64,000 nucleotides of DNA from Caballeronia zhejiangensis (GTDB lineage Bacteria > Pseudomonadota > Gammaproteobacteria > Burkholderiales > Burkholderiaceae): the NCBI RefSeq assembly GCF_000698575.1, contig NZ_JFHD01000011.1, forward strand, positions 1 to 64,000, written 5' to 3'. The translations under genes were made by a program, and so were the position numbers. The first letter of the stretch is position 1, and the number at the start of each line of letters is the position of its first letter. Positions 21,487-31,558 of this stretch are shown one piece after another. Under the pieces are notes generated by a model. That model was not told the origin of the DNA and ran no database searches. It saw only the letters and a program-made list of their open reading frames with translations.

Positions 21487-22262
21487 GAAAGGGTGTCGGC
21501 CTTCTGCGATTGGGAAGCGAGTTGCGCGCTGGTGCGCCCGAAGCGGCGTTCGCGGTCGCCGTAGGACGCGATCGCGCGGTCCAGGGCGTCGGCGTCGAAG
21601 TCGGGCCAGTAGGTGTCGGTGAAGTAGAACTCGGTGTAAGCGAGCTGCCACAGCAGGAAGTTGCTGATGCGCTGCTCGCCGCCCGTGCGGATGAACAGAT
21701 CCGGCTCCGGCGCGTAGGCCATCGCGAGATGTTCGGCGAACGATTCGTCGTCCACGCGCGCGGGCACGCCCGACTCGAGAGACTCCGCGATGAGCTTCTT
21801 CGTCGCCTGCATGATGTCCCAGCGCCCGCCGTAATTGGCAGCGATGGTCAGCGTGAGTCGCGTATTGCGGGCTGTCTTGGTTTCGGCGCGTTGGATGAGC
21901 GCGCGGATGCGGTCGTCGAACATGGAAATGTCGCCGACGACGCGCAGACGAATGCCGTTCGCATGCAGCTTGCCGATCTCGCGTTCGAGCGCGGTCACGA
22001 ACAGGCGCATCAGGAAGGACACTTCGTCGGTCGGACGGCGCCAGTTCTCGGAACTGAACGCGAAGAGCGTGACGAATTCGACGCCGCGCCGCGCGCAGCT
22101 TTCGACGGTCGCGCGGACCGCATCGACGCCGCGCGTATGACCGGCGACGCGCGGCAGACGCCGCTCGGTCGCCCATCGGCCATTGCCGTCCATGATGATC
22201 GCGACGTGACGCGGGACAGCCGCGACATCGGGCACGGCAACGGTGGAGCTGGTATAGGTCAT
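21480..22262 (-). CDS. uppS: Di-trans,poly-cis-undecaprenyl-diphosphate synthase
   Basis: Condenses eight isopentenyl units onto farnesyl diphosphate to give the C55 lipid carrier for peptidoglycan and O-antigen. The 260-residue cis-prenyltransferase contains [13 protein letters not shown] with catalytic Asp25. Downstream are the substrate motifs [13 protein letters not shown] and [19 protein letters not shown], then the C-terminal dimer motif [13 protein letters not shown]. It precedes cdsA with overlap. Confidence 0.97.
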   Translation of the reverse strand: MTYTSSTVAVPDVAAVPRHVAIIMDGNGRWATERRLPRVAGHTRGVDAVRATVESCARRGVEFVTLFAFSSENWRRPTDEVSFLMRLFVTALEREIGKLHANGIRLRVVGDISMFDDRIRALIQRAETKTARNTRLTLTIAANYGGRWDIMQATKKLIAESLESGVPARVDDESFAEHLAMAYAPEPDLFIRTGGEQRISNFLLWQLAYTEFYFTDTYWPDFDADALDRAIASYGDRERRFGRTSAQLASQSQKADTLSC

Positions 22263-22296
22263 GGCCGCTGAATCTGGGAATCTGAAGAAGTGAGAG

Positions 22297-22326
22297 CCAG
22301 CCCGGAGCTTGCACGTCCGGGCTTGG
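22297..22326 (-). terminator. Hairpin between frr and uppS
   Basis: AGCCCGGA (22299-22306) pairs with TCCGGGCT (22316-22323), extended by CC/GG with a bulge. It lies 20 bp downstream of the frr stop on the minus strand. There is no clear T run, so it may be a weak terminator or an RNA-stabilising structure. Confidence 0.45.
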
Positions 22327-22345
22327 CAGGACCGTCTCTACGGCC

Positions 22346-22906
22346 TCACACCGTCATGATTTCGGATTCTTTGGTCTGAACGAGCTTGTCGATTTCGGCG
22401 ACGAACTTGTCGGTGAACTTCTGCACTTCGTCGCTCGCACGGCGCTCGTCGTCTTCCGAAATCTCCTTGTCCTTCACGAGTTTCTTCAGTTGATCGTTCG
22501 CATCGCGGCGCAGATTGCGCACGGCGACCTTGGCGGTCTCGCCTTCGCTCTTCACGACCTTCGTGAGTTCGCGACGGCGCTCTTCGGTCAGCGCGGGCAT
22601 CGGCACGCGGATCAGGTCGCCCTGCGTGGCAGGGTTCAGGCCGAGATCCGATTCGCGGATCGCCTTCTCGATCACCGCGACCATCTTCTTTTCCCACGGC
22701 TGCACGCCGATCGTACGGGCATCGACGAGCGTCATGTTCGCGACTTGCGAGATGGGCACGTTCGAACCGTAGTAGTCGACCTGGATGTGGTCGAGCAGCC
22801 CGGTATGGGCGCGGCCCGTACGGATCTTGGCGAGATCGGCCTTGAACGCTTCGATCGACCGCTGCATCTTCTGGTCGACGCTCTTCTTGATGTCAGCCAC
22901 ACTCAT
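22346..22906 (-). CDS. frr: Ribosome recycling factor
   Basis: Splits post-termination ribosomes with EF-G. It is a tRNA-shaped protein of 186 residues, with helical domain I and the conserved [21 protein letters not shown] region near residues 27-47. The basic segment [15 protein letters not shown] follows near residue 110. Order pyrH-frr-uppS-cdsA is standard for proteobacteria. Confidence 0.97.
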   Translation of the reverse strand: MSVADIKKSVDQKMQRSIEAFKADLAKIRTGRAHTGLLDHIQVDYYGSNVPISQVANMTLVDARTIGVQPWEKKMVAVIEKAIRESDLGLNPATQGDLIRVPMPALTEERRRELTKVVKSEGETAKVAVRNLRRDANDQLKKLVKDKEISEDDERRASDEVQKFTDKFVAEIDKLVQTKESEIMTV

Positions 22907-23000
22907 TTTGAACCTCCAAACCTAAGTTTTACCGGCGATAGCGGCGCTCTGTCGCGCGAGGCTTGCCGCCCCGCTGCGCGGCGCCTGATACCGCGAGAGT

Positions 23001-23714
23001 TTACACGTGGACGAGCGTCCCTTCGTCGTCGCCCTGCACGATGCGCTTCAATGCGCCCGGCTTCGTGATCGAGAACACGCGAATCGGCAGCTTCTGGTCG
23101 CGGCACAGTGCGAACGCGGTGGCGTCCATCACCTGAAGATTCTTGCCGATCGCCTCGTCGAAGCTGATCGTGCTGTAACGCGTCGCATGCGGGTCCTTCT
23201 TCGGGTCGGCGGAGTATACGCCATCGACCTTCGTCGCCTTCAACACCACTTCGGCGCCGATTTCCGAGCCGCGCAGCGCGGCGGCCGTATCCGTCGTGAA
23301 GAACGGGTTGCCCGTGCCGGCCGCGAAGATCACGACCTTGCCCTCTTCCAGTTGACGGATCGCGCGGGGGCGGATGTACGGCTCGACCACCTGATCCATG
23401 CGCAACGCGGATTGCACGCGCGCTTCGATGCCCGCGTGGCGCATCGCGTCTTGCAGCGCGAGCGCGTTCATCATCGTGGCGAGCATCCCCATGTAGTCGG
23501 CCGTCGCCCGGTCCATGCCGGCCGCGCCGCCCGCGACACCGCGGAAGATGTTGCCGCCGCCGATCACGACGGCCAGTTGCGTCCCGATCCGCACCACCTC
23601 CGCGACATCCGCCACCATCCTTTCGATTGTTGCGCGATTGATGCCGAAAGCATCGTCGCCCATCAGGGCTTCGCCGGAGAGCTTGAGGAGTACGCGTTTG
23701 TAGGCTGTGGGCAT
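23001..23714 (-). CDS. pyrH: UMP kinase
   Basis: Phosphorylates UMP to UDP with ATP; it is a hexameric amino-acid-kinase fold enzyme. It has 237 residues beginning [19 protein letters not shown]. It carries [10 protein letters not shown] and the UMP-binding [18 protein letters not shown] segment. The frame is open 20 codons upstream, but ATG 23714 matches the family start. It sits between tsf and frr. Confidence 0.97.
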   Translation of the reverse strand: MPTAYKRVLLKLSGEALMGDDAFGINRATIERMVADVAEVVRIGTQLAVVIGGGNIFRGVAGGAAGMDRATADYMGMLATMMNALALQDAMRHAGIEARVQSALRMDQVVEPYIRPRAIRQLEEGKVVIFAAGTGNPFFTTDTAAALRGSEIGAEVVLKATKVDGVYSADPKKDPHATRYSTISFDEAIGKNLQVMDATAFALCRDQKLPIRVFSITKPGALKRIVQGDDEGTLVHV

Positions 23715-23803
23715 ATGAGGTTCCGATCGCGCCGAGGAGGGTTGCAACAACGTAGAACTGTAGGGGTGAAACATTACTTACCGCAAGCGGACCGGATCGG
23801 GCG

Positions 23804-23847
23804 GCGGGCGCGGCAGGTCAGGGTTTTCCCTGATCTGCCGCGCCCGC
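23804..23847 (-). repeat. Very strong 20-bp hairpin between tsf and pyrH
   Basis: Left arm 23804-23823 and right arm 23828-23847 are reverse complements except for one G/T pair, around a four-base T/A loop. No U run follows in the direction of transcription (minus). It lies in the 251-bp spacer between tsf and pyrH, so it may end or attenuate rpsB-tsf transcription or protect mRNA ends. The rest of the spacer holds nothing I recognise. Confidence 0.7.
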
Positions 23848-23965
23848 TCTTCGTGCGAACCGGATCGCTGAATTGTTGCGGCGGGACGATCCGCCGCGGT
23901 ACTGCGGGCCCGACGCGCGGCCGCGCCATGACAGCACACGCGTCTTAAACGAGCCTTAGCGTGCC

Positions 23966-24847
23966 TTAGGACTGCTTGGCCGCCGCGACTTGCGCCGCCA
24001 CTTCGGCCGCGAAGTCGTCCTGACGCTTCTCGATGCCCTCGCCAACCACGAACAGCGCGAACTTCTGCACCGATGCGCCGGCCGCCTTCAGGTACTGCTC
24101 GATCGTCTGCTTGTCGTTCTTCACGAACGGCTGGTTCAGCAGCGACACTTCCTTCAGGTACTTCTGAATCGAGCCGTCGACCATCTTCGCGACGATCTCG
24201 GCCGGCTTGCCCGACTCGGCAGCCTTCTGCTCGGCGATGCTGCGCTCCTTGGCGATCAGATCGGCCGGCACTTCGTCCGACGACAGCGAAACCGGCTTCA
24301 TCGCGGCGACGTGCATCGCGACGTCCTTGCCGACTTGCTCGTCAGCGCCCGTGAATTCGACCAGAACGCCGATGCGCGTGCCGTGCAGGTACGACGCAAC
24401 CTTGTTCGCGGAGTCGAAGCGCACGAAGCGGCGGATCGACAAGTTTTCGCCGATCTTGCCGACGAGCGCCAGACGCACTGCGTCGACCGTCGAGCTTTCG
24501 AGCGGCAGCGCCGACAGCGCGGCCACGTCGGCCGGGTTGTTCTTCGCGACCAGTTCAGCAATCGTCTTGCCGAAAGCCAGGAAGTCGTCGTTCTTCGCGA
24601 CAAAGTCGGTTTCGCAGTTCAGCTCGACGAGCGCGCCCACGCCGCCTTCGACGTGCGCCGTCACGATGCCTTCAGCCGTCACGCGCGATGCCGCCTTGCT
24701 CGCCTTGTTGCCGAGCTTCACGCGCAGCAACTCTTCCGCGCGCGCCATGTCGCCGTCGGCTTCCGTCAGCGCCTTCTTGCATTCCATCATCGGCGCATCG
24801 GTCTTCGCGCGCAGTTCTGCCACCATGCTTGCGGTAATTGCCGCCAT
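23966..24847 (-). CDS. tsf: Translation elongation factor Ts
   Basis: Nucleotide exchange factor for EF-Tu. It has 293 residues. The N-terminal UBA-like domain ([20 protein letters not shown] onward) carries the motif [13 protein letters not shown]. The core domain has [13 protein letters not shown] near residue 80, the EF-Tu contact. Two ATGs are adjacent; 24847 is preferred because AGGAG lies 6 nt upstream. It is downstream of rpsB with a hairpin between. Confidence 0.97.
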   Translation of the reverse strand: MAAITASMVAELRAKTDAPMMECKKALTEADGDMARAEELLRVKLGNKASKAASRVTAEGIVTAHVEGGVGALVELNCETDFVAKNDDFLAFGKTIAELVAKNNPADVAALSALPLESSTVDAVRLALVGKIGENLSIRRFVRFDSANKVASYLHGTRIGVLVEFTGADEQVGKDVAMHVAAMKPVSLSSDEVPADLIAKERSIAEQKAAESGKPAEIVAKMVDGSIQKYLKEVSLLNQPFVKNDKQTIEQYLKAAGASVQKFALFVVGEGIEKRQDDFAAEVAAQVAAAKQS

Positions 24848-24934
24848 CATTCGCTCCTTGAGTCTGTTTGATACGTGCCGCCGGCTTTACAGCCCGCCCA
24901 CGGCAGGAAAATTGGCATTTCTATCGCGCCGACT

Positions 24935-24969
24935 AAAAAAAAGGGGCCTTTCGCAAAGCCCCCTTTTTT
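24935..24969 (-). terminator. Intercistronic terminator/attenuator rpsB-tsf
   Basis: Imperfect hairpin made of an A8-GGGGCCTTT arm and an AAAGCCCCC-T6 arm, about 20 bp past the rpsB stop. It gives a U tract on the minus-strand transcript. Partial termination here would set the S2 to EF-Ts ratio. Confidence 0.65.
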
Positions 24970-24987
24970 GTCGGCCACAGGGCTCGA

Positions 24988-25740
24988 TTACGCCTCTGCG
25001 TTGACCTCGACGAACTCGTCGCCTTCGCCGTTACGGACAGCTTGCACAACGTCGTTCACCGCGTTCGCGCGGCCTTCGAGGATCGCGTCAGCGACGCCCT
25101 GAGCGTACAGCGCGACGGCCTTGGATGCGTCGTCGTTACCCGGGATCACGTAGTCGATGCCTTCCGGCGAGTGGTTCGTGTCGACCACGGCGATGACCGG
25201 AATGCCGAGCTTCTTCGCTTCGGTGACAGCAATCTTGTGGTAGCCGACGTCGATGACGAACATCGCGTCCGGAATGCCGCCCATGTCCTTGACGCCGCCG
25301 ATCGACTTTTGCAGCTTGACCATTTCGCGCTCGAACAGAAGCGCTTCCTTCTTGCTCATCCGCTCGGTTTCACCCGATTCCAGCGCTGCTTCCATGTCCT
25401 TCAGGCGCTTGATCGAAACCTTCAGCGTCTTGAAGTTGGTCATCATGCCGCCGAGCCAGCGGGCGTTGACGAAAGGCATGCCGGCGCGCGCTGCTTCCTG
25501 CGCGATCGTGTCGCGCGACTGACGCTTCGTGCCGACGAAAAGGATCGTGCCGCGATTGGCTGCCAACTGGCGCACGTACTTCAGCGCGTCGTTGTAGAGC
25601 GGCAGGGTCTTTTCGAGGTTGATGATGTGAATCTTGTTGCGATGACCGAAGATGTACGGGGCCATCTTCGGATTCCAGAAGCGGGTTTGGTGACCGAAGT
25701 GGACACCGGCTTCCAGCATTTGACGCATCGTGACTGCCAT
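24988..25740 (-). CDS. rpsB: 30S ribosomal protein S2
   Basis: Component of the small ribosomal subunit. The 250-residue protein contains the family signatures [14 protein letters not shown] near the N-terminus and [19 protein letters not shown] plus [25 protein letters not shown] in the second half. It is the first gene of the rpsB-tsf unit, with a strong promoter and a leader of about 205 nt. Confidence 0.98.
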   Translation of the reverse strand: MAVTMRQMLEAGVHFGHQTRFWNPKMAPYIFGHRNKIHIINLEKTLPLYNDALKYVRQLAANRGTILFVGTKRQSRDTIAQEAARAGMPFVNARWLGGMMTNFKTLKVSIKRLKDMEAALESGETERMSKKEALLFEREMVKLQKSIGGVKDMGGIPDAMFVIDVGYHKIAVTEAKKLGIPVIAVVDTNHSPEGIDYVIPGNDDASKAVALYAQGVADAILEGRANAVNDVVQAVRNGEGDEFVEVNAEA

Positions 25741-25945
25741 GAAAATTCTCCGCGAGGGTTGGGTCTTAAGCCGGCTGCCGCATCCCGCGCCCGGTTATCT
25801 TTGCTTTCCGGACGCCGGACACCCTGGGTGCGCCGGCTTGCGTATCGACTTGAACAGACTGGAACAACTAACACTAAGTCGCGTTTCACACCTGCAGACA
25901 CGATTGTCTTATGAAATCGTGACGACAATATGGATTACGACTTAG
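25741..25945 (-). promoter_or_regulatory. Long rpsB 5' leader, likely S2 autoregulatory region
   Basis: From the predicted start (about 25945) to the rpsB ATG the leader is about 205 nt. It contains a strong stem-loop at 25813-25836, in which GCCGG..CACCC pairs with GGGTG..CCGGC. In E. coli and many proteobacteria S2 represses rpsB-tsf by binding its own leader, so a similar role is inferred here. I cannot fold it rigorously by hand. Confidence 0.5.
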
Positions 25946-25951
25946 CCTGCG

Positions 25952-25981
25952 AGTATAGCATGTGAGGATTGGTCGGCTCAA
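25952..25981 (-). promoter_or_regulatory. Strong sigma70 promoter of rpsB-tsf
   Basis: On the minus strand: -35 TTGAGC (25976-25981), an 18-bp spacer, and -10 TATACT (25952-25957) with an extended TG one base upstream. This is the best promoter match noticed in the window, as expected for a ribosomal protein operon. Confidence 0.7.
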
Positions 25982-26124
25982 GCAGCACGACCGATCCGAA
26001 TTGCGCGCGCGTTTCGTGTTTCGCGGCCGCCCGCCTCGAACTATCCGGGTGCGGCGCATTTCCTAAGGTGCGATAATGCCGCTTTCGCGGCTCACTGCCG
26101 CATTGACGCATTCCGGGCCAAGTC
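25982..26124 (+). promoter_or_regulatory. Spacer upstream of map
   Basis: The remainder of the 384-bp gap between the divergent rpsB and map genes. A -10-like GATAAT occurs at 26072-26077 without a convincing -35. No gene or repeat seen. Confidence 0.35.
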
Positions 26125-26934
26125 ATGTCCATTACGCTGAAAAACGAACACGATATCGCACAGATGCGCGTCGCCTGCCGGCTCGCCAGCGAAGTGCTCG
26201 ATTTCATCACGCCGCATATCGTTCCCGGCGTGACCACCGAAGAACTCGATCGCCTTTGCCACGAATATATGGTGAAGGAACAAGGCACCGTTCCCGCACC
26301 GCTCAATTATCAGCCGCCCGGCTATCCGCCGTACCCGAAGGCCACGTGCATTTCCGTGAACGACGTGATCTGTCACGGCATCCCCGGCGAGAAAGTGCTG
26401 AAGAACGGCGACGCGCTCAATATCGACATCACCGTCATCAAGAACGGATATTTCGGCGACACGAGCCGCATGTTCATCGTCGGCGAGGGCTCGATTCTGG
26501 CGAAGCGCCTCGTGCAGACCACGTTCGACTGCATGTGGCTCGGCATCGATCAGGTGCGCCCTGGCGCGCATCTCGGCGATATCGGCGCGGCGATCCAGAA
26601 GCACGCGGAGTCGCAAGGCTACAGCGTCGTGCGCGAATATTGCGGCCACGGCATCGGCCAGGTGTTCCACGAGGAGCCGCAGGTGCTGCATTACGGCCGC
26701 GCGGGCACGGGCATCGAACTGGAGGCGGGCATGATCTTCACCGTCGAACCGATGATCAACGCCGGCCGCCGCGAAATCCGCACCATGCCGGATCAGTGGA
26801 CCGTCAAGACGCGCGACCGCAGCCTCTCGGCGCAATGGGAGCACACGGTGCTCGTCACGCCGACGGGCTACGAAGTGCTGACCGTCTCGGCGGGCACGCA
26901 GGCGCCGTCGCAGCTGATCGCGGCAACGGCCTGA
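26125..26934 (+). CDS. map: Type I methionine aminopeptidase
   Basis: Removes the initiator methionine from nascent proteins after deformylation. It has 269 residues. The metal-binding residues sit in [19 protein letters not shown] (two Asp), [14 protein letters not shown] (His), FTVEPMI (Glu) and the C-terminal QWEHTVLVT (Glu). Peptide deformylase (def) is encoded about 5 kb away at 31868. Divergence from rpsB is the classic proteobacterial arrangement, and glnD follows 64 bp downstream. Confidence 0.98.
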   Translation: MSITLKNEHDIAQMRVACRLASEVLDFITPHIVPGVTTEELDRLCHEYMVKEQGTVPAPLNYQPPGYPPYPKATCISVNDVICHGIPGEKVLKNGDALNIDITVIKNGYFGDTSRMFIVGEGSILAKRLVQTTFDCMWLGIDQVRPGAHLGDIGAAIQKHAESQGYSVVREYCGHGIGQVFHEEPQVLHYGRAGTGIELEAGMIFTVEPMINAGRREIRTMPDQWTVKTRDRSLSAQWEHTVLVTPTGYEVLTVSAGTQAPSQLIAATA

Positions 26935-26998
26935 TTCTCCGTCTCCCCGCGCGCCCGCTTTCCCGCCGGCGCGCCCCCACCTCCTTTTTGGTCGATCC

Positions 26999-29584
26999 AT
27001 GAGCGTCACCGCCGCTGTCGCCACGCCCTGTGAATCGTTGCGCGCCGCCTACAAGGTGGCGAAGGCGGCGCTCATCGAACGCTTTCAGTCCGGCTCGAAC
27101 GTCGAACCGCTGATGCGCGCGCTCGCCCGCGCCACCGACGACGCCCTCAAAGGCGCGTGGTCCGCCTGCGACATGCCGGACAGCGCGGCGCTCGTTGCGG
27201 TCGGCGGCTACGGACGCGGCGAGCTCGCGCCCTACTCCGACGTCGACATTCTCGTCCTGCTGCCCGACGCATCGCCGCACGGCAGCGACGCGGAGCTCAA
27301 CGGCCGCGTCGAGCGCTTCATCGGCATGGCGTGGGATCTCGGGCTCGATATCGGCAGCAGCGTGCGCTCGGTGGAGCAATGCATCGCCGAGGCGGGCAAC
27401 GACATCACCGTGCAGACGTCGCTGCTCGAAGCGCGGCGCATCTGCGGCGATACGCAACTTTTTCAGCGCTTCTCGGCGCGCTACCACGAGACGCTCGATC
27501 CGCGCGCGTTCTTCCAGGCGAAGGTGCTGGAAATGCGCCAGCGGCACGCGAAGTTTCAGGACACGCCCTACAGCCTCGAGCCGAACATCAAGGAAAGTCC
27601 CGGCGGCCTGCGCGATCTGCAACTGATTCTCTGGATTGCGCGCGGAGCGGGTTTCGGCAGCAGCTGGCGCGAACTCGACACGCGCGGGCTCATCACCGAA
27701 CGCGAAGCGCGCGAACTGCGCCGCAACGAAGGCTTCCTGAAGGCGCTGCGCGCGCGGTTGCACGTCATCGCGAAGCGCCGTCAGGACATTCTCGTCTTCG
27801 ACCTGCAGACGCCGCTCGCGGAAAGCTTCGGCTTCAAGGCGACCGCCGCCAAGCGCGCGAGCGAGCAGTTGATGCGCCGTTATTACTGGGCGGCGAAAGC
27901 CGTCACGCAGCTCGCGACCATCCTGATCCAGAACGTCGAAGCGCAGCTTTTTCCGTCGACGAGCGGCATCACGCGCGTCGTCAACGGGCGTTTCGTCGAG
28001 AAGCAAGGCATGCTGGAAATCGCCCGCGACGATGTCTTCGAGCGCGAGCCGCACGCCATTCTCGAAGCGTTTCTGCTGTACGAACAAACGCGCGGCATCA
28101 AGGGATTTTCGGCGCGCACGCTGCGGGCGATCTACAACGCGCGCGATCTGATGAACCGCGACTGGCGGCGCGACCCGGAAAACCGCCGGCTGTTCATGGA
28201 GATTCTCAAGCAGCCCGAAGGCATCACGCACGCGTTTCGCCTGATGAACCAGACGAGCGTGCTCGGGCGCTATCTGCTGAACTTCCGGCGCATCGTCGGA
28301 CAGATGCAGCACGATCTCTATCACGTCTACACGGTCGATCAGCACATCCTGATGGTGCTGCGCAATCTGCGGCGCTTCGCGATCGCCGAGCACGCGCACG
28401 AATATCCGTTCTGCAGCCAGCTGATGGGCAATTTCGAGCGCCCGTGGGTGCTGTACGTCGCGGCGCTCTTTCACGATATCGCGAAAGGCCGCGGCGGCGA
28501 TCATTCGACGCTCGGCATGGCCGATGCCCGGCGCTTCTGCCGCGAACACGACATCGGCGAGGAAGACACTGAGCTCGTCGTGTGGCTCGTGCAGCAGCAT
28601 CTGACGATGAGCCAGGTCGCGCAGAAGCAGGACACGAGCGATCCGGACGTCATCAAGCAGTTCGCCTCCGTCGTGAAGACGGAACGCCGGCTCACGGCGC
28701 TGTATCTGCTGACCGTCGCCGATATCCGCGGCACGAGTCCGAAAGTCTGGAACAACTGGAAGGGCAAGCTGCTGGAAGATCTCTTCCGCGCGACGCAAGC
28801 CGTGCTCGGCGGCGCGCAGACCGACGCGCATTCGGAACTCAAATCGCGGCAGGAAGCGGCGCTCGCGCTGCTGCGGCTCGAAACGGTTCCCGAAGGCGCG
28901 CAGAAGCGGCTTTGGGATCAGCTCGACGTCGGCTATTTCCTGCGTCACGATCCGGCCGACATCGCGTGGCAGACGCGCGTGCTCTATCGGCACGTCGCGA
29001 GCGAGGAGCCGATCGTGCGGGCGCGGCCCTCGCCCATCGGCGCCGCGCTGCAGGTGCTCGTCTATCTGAAGGATCGGCCGGATCTTTTCGCCGGCATCTG
29101 CGCGTATTTCGACAAGAACGGGCTTTCCGTGCTCGATGCGCGCGTGACGACGACCCGCCACGGCTATGCGCTCGACAACTTCCTCGTGGCCCATCCGGAC
29201 CACGACGGAAGTTATCGCGACATCGCCAATCTCGTCGAGCAGCAACTGGCCGCGCTGCTCACGGACGAGCGTATTCTCCCGGAACCGTCGAAGGGCCGCG
29301 TGTCGCGGCTCGTGCGTACGTTTCCGATCACGCCGCGCGTGGACTTGCGTCCCGACGATCGCGGCCAGTACTACATCCTGTCCGTGTCGGCGAACGACCG
29401 GCAGGGCCTTCTTTATTCGATCGCGCGCGTTCTGGCGCAACACCGGATCGGCGTGCAGGCGGCACGGATCAACACGCTCGGCGAACGCGTCGAAGACGTG
29501 TTTCTGCTCGACGGCAAGAGCCTGTCGAACAACCGCACCCAGATCCAGGTGGAAACCGAACTGCTGCGCGCGATCGCAGCCTGA
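26999..29584 (+). CDS. glnD: [Protein-PII] uridylyltransferase/uridylyl-removing enzyme
   Basis: Glutamine sensor that uridylylates PII under nitrogen limitation and removes UMP under nitrogen sufficiency. The 861 residues include the nucleotidyltransferase motif [19 protein letters not shown] near residue 65, a PII-uridylyltransferase helical region, and an HD domain with [14 protein letters not shown] near residue 490. Two C-terminal ACT domains (about 675-760 and 785-861; the second begins [18 protein letters not shown]) bind glutamine. The order map-glnD is common in proteobacteria. Confidence 0.98.
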   Translation: MSVTAAVATPCESLRAAYKVAKAALIERFQSGSNVEPLMRALARATDDALKGAWSACDMPDSAALVAVGGYGRGELAPYSDVDILVLLPDASPHGSDAELNGRVERFIGMAWDLGLDIGSSVRSVEQCIAEAGNDITVQTSLLEARRICGDTQLFQRFSARYHETLDPRAFFQAKVLEMRQRHAKFQDTPYSLEPNIKESPGGLRDLQLILWIARGAGFGSSWRELDTRGLITEREARELRRNEGFLKALRARLHVIAKRRQDILVFDLQTPLAESFGFKATAAKRASEQLMRRYYWAAKAVTQLATILIQNVEAQLFPSTSGITRVVNGRFVEKQGMLEIARDDVFEREPHAILEAFLLYEQTRGIKGFSARTLRAIYNARDLMNRDWRRDPENRRLFMEILKQPEGITHAFRLMNQTSVLGRYLLNFRRIVGQMQHDLYHVYTVDQHILMVLRNLRRFAIAEHAHEYPFCSQLMGNFERPWVLYVAALFHDIAKGRGGDHSTLGMADARRFCREHDIGEEDTELVVWLVQQHLTMSQVAQKQDTSDPDVIKQFASVVKTERRLTALYLLTVADIRGTSPKVWNNWKGKLLEDLFRATQAVLGGAQTDAHSELKSRQEAALALLRLETVPEGAQKRLWDQLDVGYFLRHDPADIAWQTRVLYRHVASEEPIVRARPSPIGAALQVLVYLKDRPDLFAGICAYFDKNGLSVLDARVTTTRHGYALDNFLVAHPDHDGSYRDIANLVEQQLAALLTDERILPEPSKGRVSRLVRTFPITPRVDLRPDDRGQYYILSVSANDRQGLLYSIARVLAQHRIGVQAARINTLGERVEDVFLLDGKSLSNNRTQIQVETELLRAIAA

Positions 29585-29590
29585 GACTTT

Positions 29591-31342
29591 ATGCGCGTCA
29601 AACTGACAGCCAAACATCCGCGTCCGACCTCGGCAACGCGTTCGCCGGTTCGAGCCGGCACGACCACCGGGCGCAAGCCCGTTCGCGCACCGTCGCCGGA
29701 CGAGGCGCATCCGAAGCGATCGGGCCAGCCGGCCGACAAGCGCAGCGACGCGCCGCGTGAGCCGCGTGCTTTCAAGCCGCGTGGTGACGATTCGCGTCCG
29801 GCGTTCGGTGAACGCGGTCCGCGCAAGTCGTTCGAGGGTCGTCCGCCTGCGCGTGGCGAGCGTCCGTCGGGTGGCGATGAACGTCGTCCGTTCAAACCGC
29901 GTGGTGACGATTCGCGTCCCGCCTTCGGTGAACGTGGTCCGCGCAAGTCGTTCGACGACAGGCCGCCGCGTGGCGAACGCGCGTCGGGCGGCGATGAACG
30001 TCGTCCGTTCAAACCGCGTGGTGACGATTCGCGTCCCGCCTTCGGTGAACGTGGTCCGCGCAAGTCGTTCGACGACAGGCCGCCGCGTGGCGAACGCGCG
30101 TCGGGCGGCGATGAACGTCGTCCGTTCAAACCGCGTGGCGATGATTCGCGTCCGGCGTTTGGCGAGCGTGGTCCGCGCAAGTCGTTCGACGACAGGCAGC
30201 CGCGTGGCGAACGCACATCGGGTAGCGATGAACGTCGCCCGTTCAAACCGCGTGGTGACGATTCGCGCCCCGCTTTCGGTGAACGCGGTCCGCGCAAGTC
30301 GTTCGACGACAGGCCGCCGCGTGGCGAACGCGCATCGGGCGCCGATGAACGTCGTCCCTTCAAACCGCGCGGCGACGATTCGCGTCCCGCTTTCAACGAA
30401 CGCGATCCGCGCAAGTCACGCGACGATCGCGCGCCCGGAGCGCGTCCCGCACGGCGCGACGAGAACGACCGTCCGTTCGCCAGACGCGACGATCGCGGCG
30501 ATACGCGCAAGCCAGCGGCGAAACCTGCGACGAAGCCCGCCGCGCCCGTCGCGGAGTCCGCGCCGAAGCATCGCGATCACCACGACGGCCTCGTGCGCCT
30601 GTCGAAAGTGATGTCGGAGCTCGGCCTCTGCTCGCGCCGTGAAGCCGACGAATGGATCGAGAAAGGCTGGGTGCTCGTCGACGGCGAAGTCATCGACACG
30701 CTCGGCACGCGCATCCGTCCGACGCAGAACATCGAAATCCTGCCCGCGGCGCATTCCGCGCAGGCGCGCCTCGTCACGATCCTGCTGCACAAGCCGGTCG
30801 GCTACGTCTCGGGTCAGGCGGAAGACGGCTACGAGCCCGCGGTCACGCTCATCAACCCGGCCAATCACTGGAACGAGGACCACTCGGGTGTGCGCTTCGC
30901 GCCGAGCCATCTGCGCACGCTCGCGCCGGCGGGCCGCCTGGACATCGACTCGACGGGACTTCTCGTGCTCACGCAGGACGGCCGCATCGCGAAACAACTG
31001 ATCGGCGGCCACTCGGAAGTCGACAAGGAATACCTCGTGCGCGTGCGCTTCGGCGAGCATACGGTCGATGTCGATCAGCATTTCCCCGCCGAAAAACTCG
31101 CGCTCCTGCGTCACGGCCTCGAACTCGACGGCGTGCCGCTCAAGACCGCGCAGGTGAGCTGGCAAAACGGCGAACAACTGCGCTTCGTGCTCCGCGAAGG
31201 CAAGAAGCGGCAGATCCGCCGCATGTGCGAGCTCGTCGGACTGGAAGTGGTCGGTCTGAAGCGCATTCGCATGGGCCACGTGACGCTCGGCGCGCTGCCC
31301 CCCGGCCAGTGGCGCTATCTCGGCCCGAACGAGACTTTCTGA
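29591..31342 (+). CDS. RsuA/RluB/RluF-family 23S rRNA pseudouridine synthase with long repetitive N-terminus
   Basis: Isomerises uridine to pseudouridine in rRNA. The C-terminal 250 residues are a normal enzyme: an S4 RNA-binding domain from about residue 332 (VRLSKVMSELGLCSRREADE), LLHKPVGYVSG, the catalytic Asp451 in PAGRLDIDSTGLLVLTQDG, and EGKKRQIRRMCELVGLEV near the end. Details such as GLKRIRMGHVTLGALPPGQWR recall RluF. The first 330 residues are disordered, rich in Arg, Asp, Pro and Gly, and include six tandem repeats of about 39 residues (29765-30450). Such basic tails are common in betaproteobacterial members and may bind RNA. It begins 6 bp after glnD. Confidence 0.92.
   Translation: MRVKLTAKHPRPTSATRSPVRAGTTTGRKPVRAPSPDEAHPKRSGQPADKRSDAPREPRAFKPRGDDSRPAFGERGPRKSFEGRPPARGERPSGGDERRPFKPRGDDSRPAFGERGPRKSFDDRPPRGERASGGDERRPFKPRGDDSRPAFGERGPRKSFDDRPPRGERASGGDERRPFKPRGDDSRPAFGERGPRKSFDDRQPRGERTSGSDERRPFKPRGDDSRPAFGERGPRKSFDDRPPRGERASGADERRPFKPRGDDSRPAFNERDPRKSRDDRAPGARPARRDENDRPFARRDDRGDTRKPAAKPATKPAAPVAESAPKHRDHHDGLVRLSKVMSELGLCSRREADEWIEKGWVLVDGEVIDTLGTRIRPTQNIEILPAAHSAQARLVTILLHKPVGYVSGQAEDGYEPAVTLINPANHWNEDHSGVRFAPSHLRTLAPAGRLDIDSTGLLVLTQDGRIAKQLIGGHSEVDKEYLVRVRFGEHTVDVDQHFPAEKLALLRHGLELDGVPLKTAQVSWQNGEQLRFVLREGKKRQIRRMCELVGLEVVGLKRIRMGHVTLGALPPGQWRYLGPNETF
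29765..30450 (+). repeat. Tandem 117-bp coding repeat, six copies
   Basis: The first unit is 120 bp (29765-29884). Four units of 117 bp follow (29885-30001, 30002-30118, 30119-30235, 30236-30352), and a sixth degenerates after about 30450. Units 2 and 3 are identical base for base by eye; the others differ by scattered substitutions. Each encodes a 39-residue module starting RPFKPRGDDSRPAF and ending GGDER. Unit length is divisible by three, which keeps this and other frames open. Confidence 0.9.
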
Positions 31343-31427
31343 GCAAACCGAGCAGTTCGCGCGCACGTCGATCGAACGTTCGCGCGGCGTCGTATTGCGT
31401 CGCAAAAATGCGACGTTCCAGCAGAAA

Positions 31428-31465
31428 AAACGGCACGACGCAATTCCGGTCGTGCCGTTTCATTT
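31428..31465 (+). terminator. Intrinsic terminator after the pseudouridine synthase gene
   Basis: Arms AAACGGCACGAC (31428-31439) and GTCGTGCCGTTT (31449-31460) are perfect complements with a 9-nt loop. They are followed by CATTTTT. It lies about 85 bp past the stop codon. Confidence 0.8.
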
Positions 31466-31558
31466 TTGGCGGCTTTTTGGCTAAAGAAAATAAGTCATCG
31501 ATCCGATAAACCAGACAGCAGGATCAGCAGCATTGAACGGCATTGATGGAGAATCGCC

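Noticed and set aside
26855..29710. A 951-codon open frame on the minus strand
   Set aside because: Antisense of glnD; no family features. glnD has all its domains on the plus strand.
29765..30450. Possible CRISPR or satellite array
   Set aside because: Units are directly adjacent with no unique spacers and are in frame within a coding gene.
29413..30510. A 365-codon minus-strand frame and a 284-codon plus-strand frame through the 117-bp repeat array
   Set aside because: Both are kept open only because the repeat unit is a multiple of three. The pseudouridine synthase frame continues into a real catalytic domain, and the others do not.
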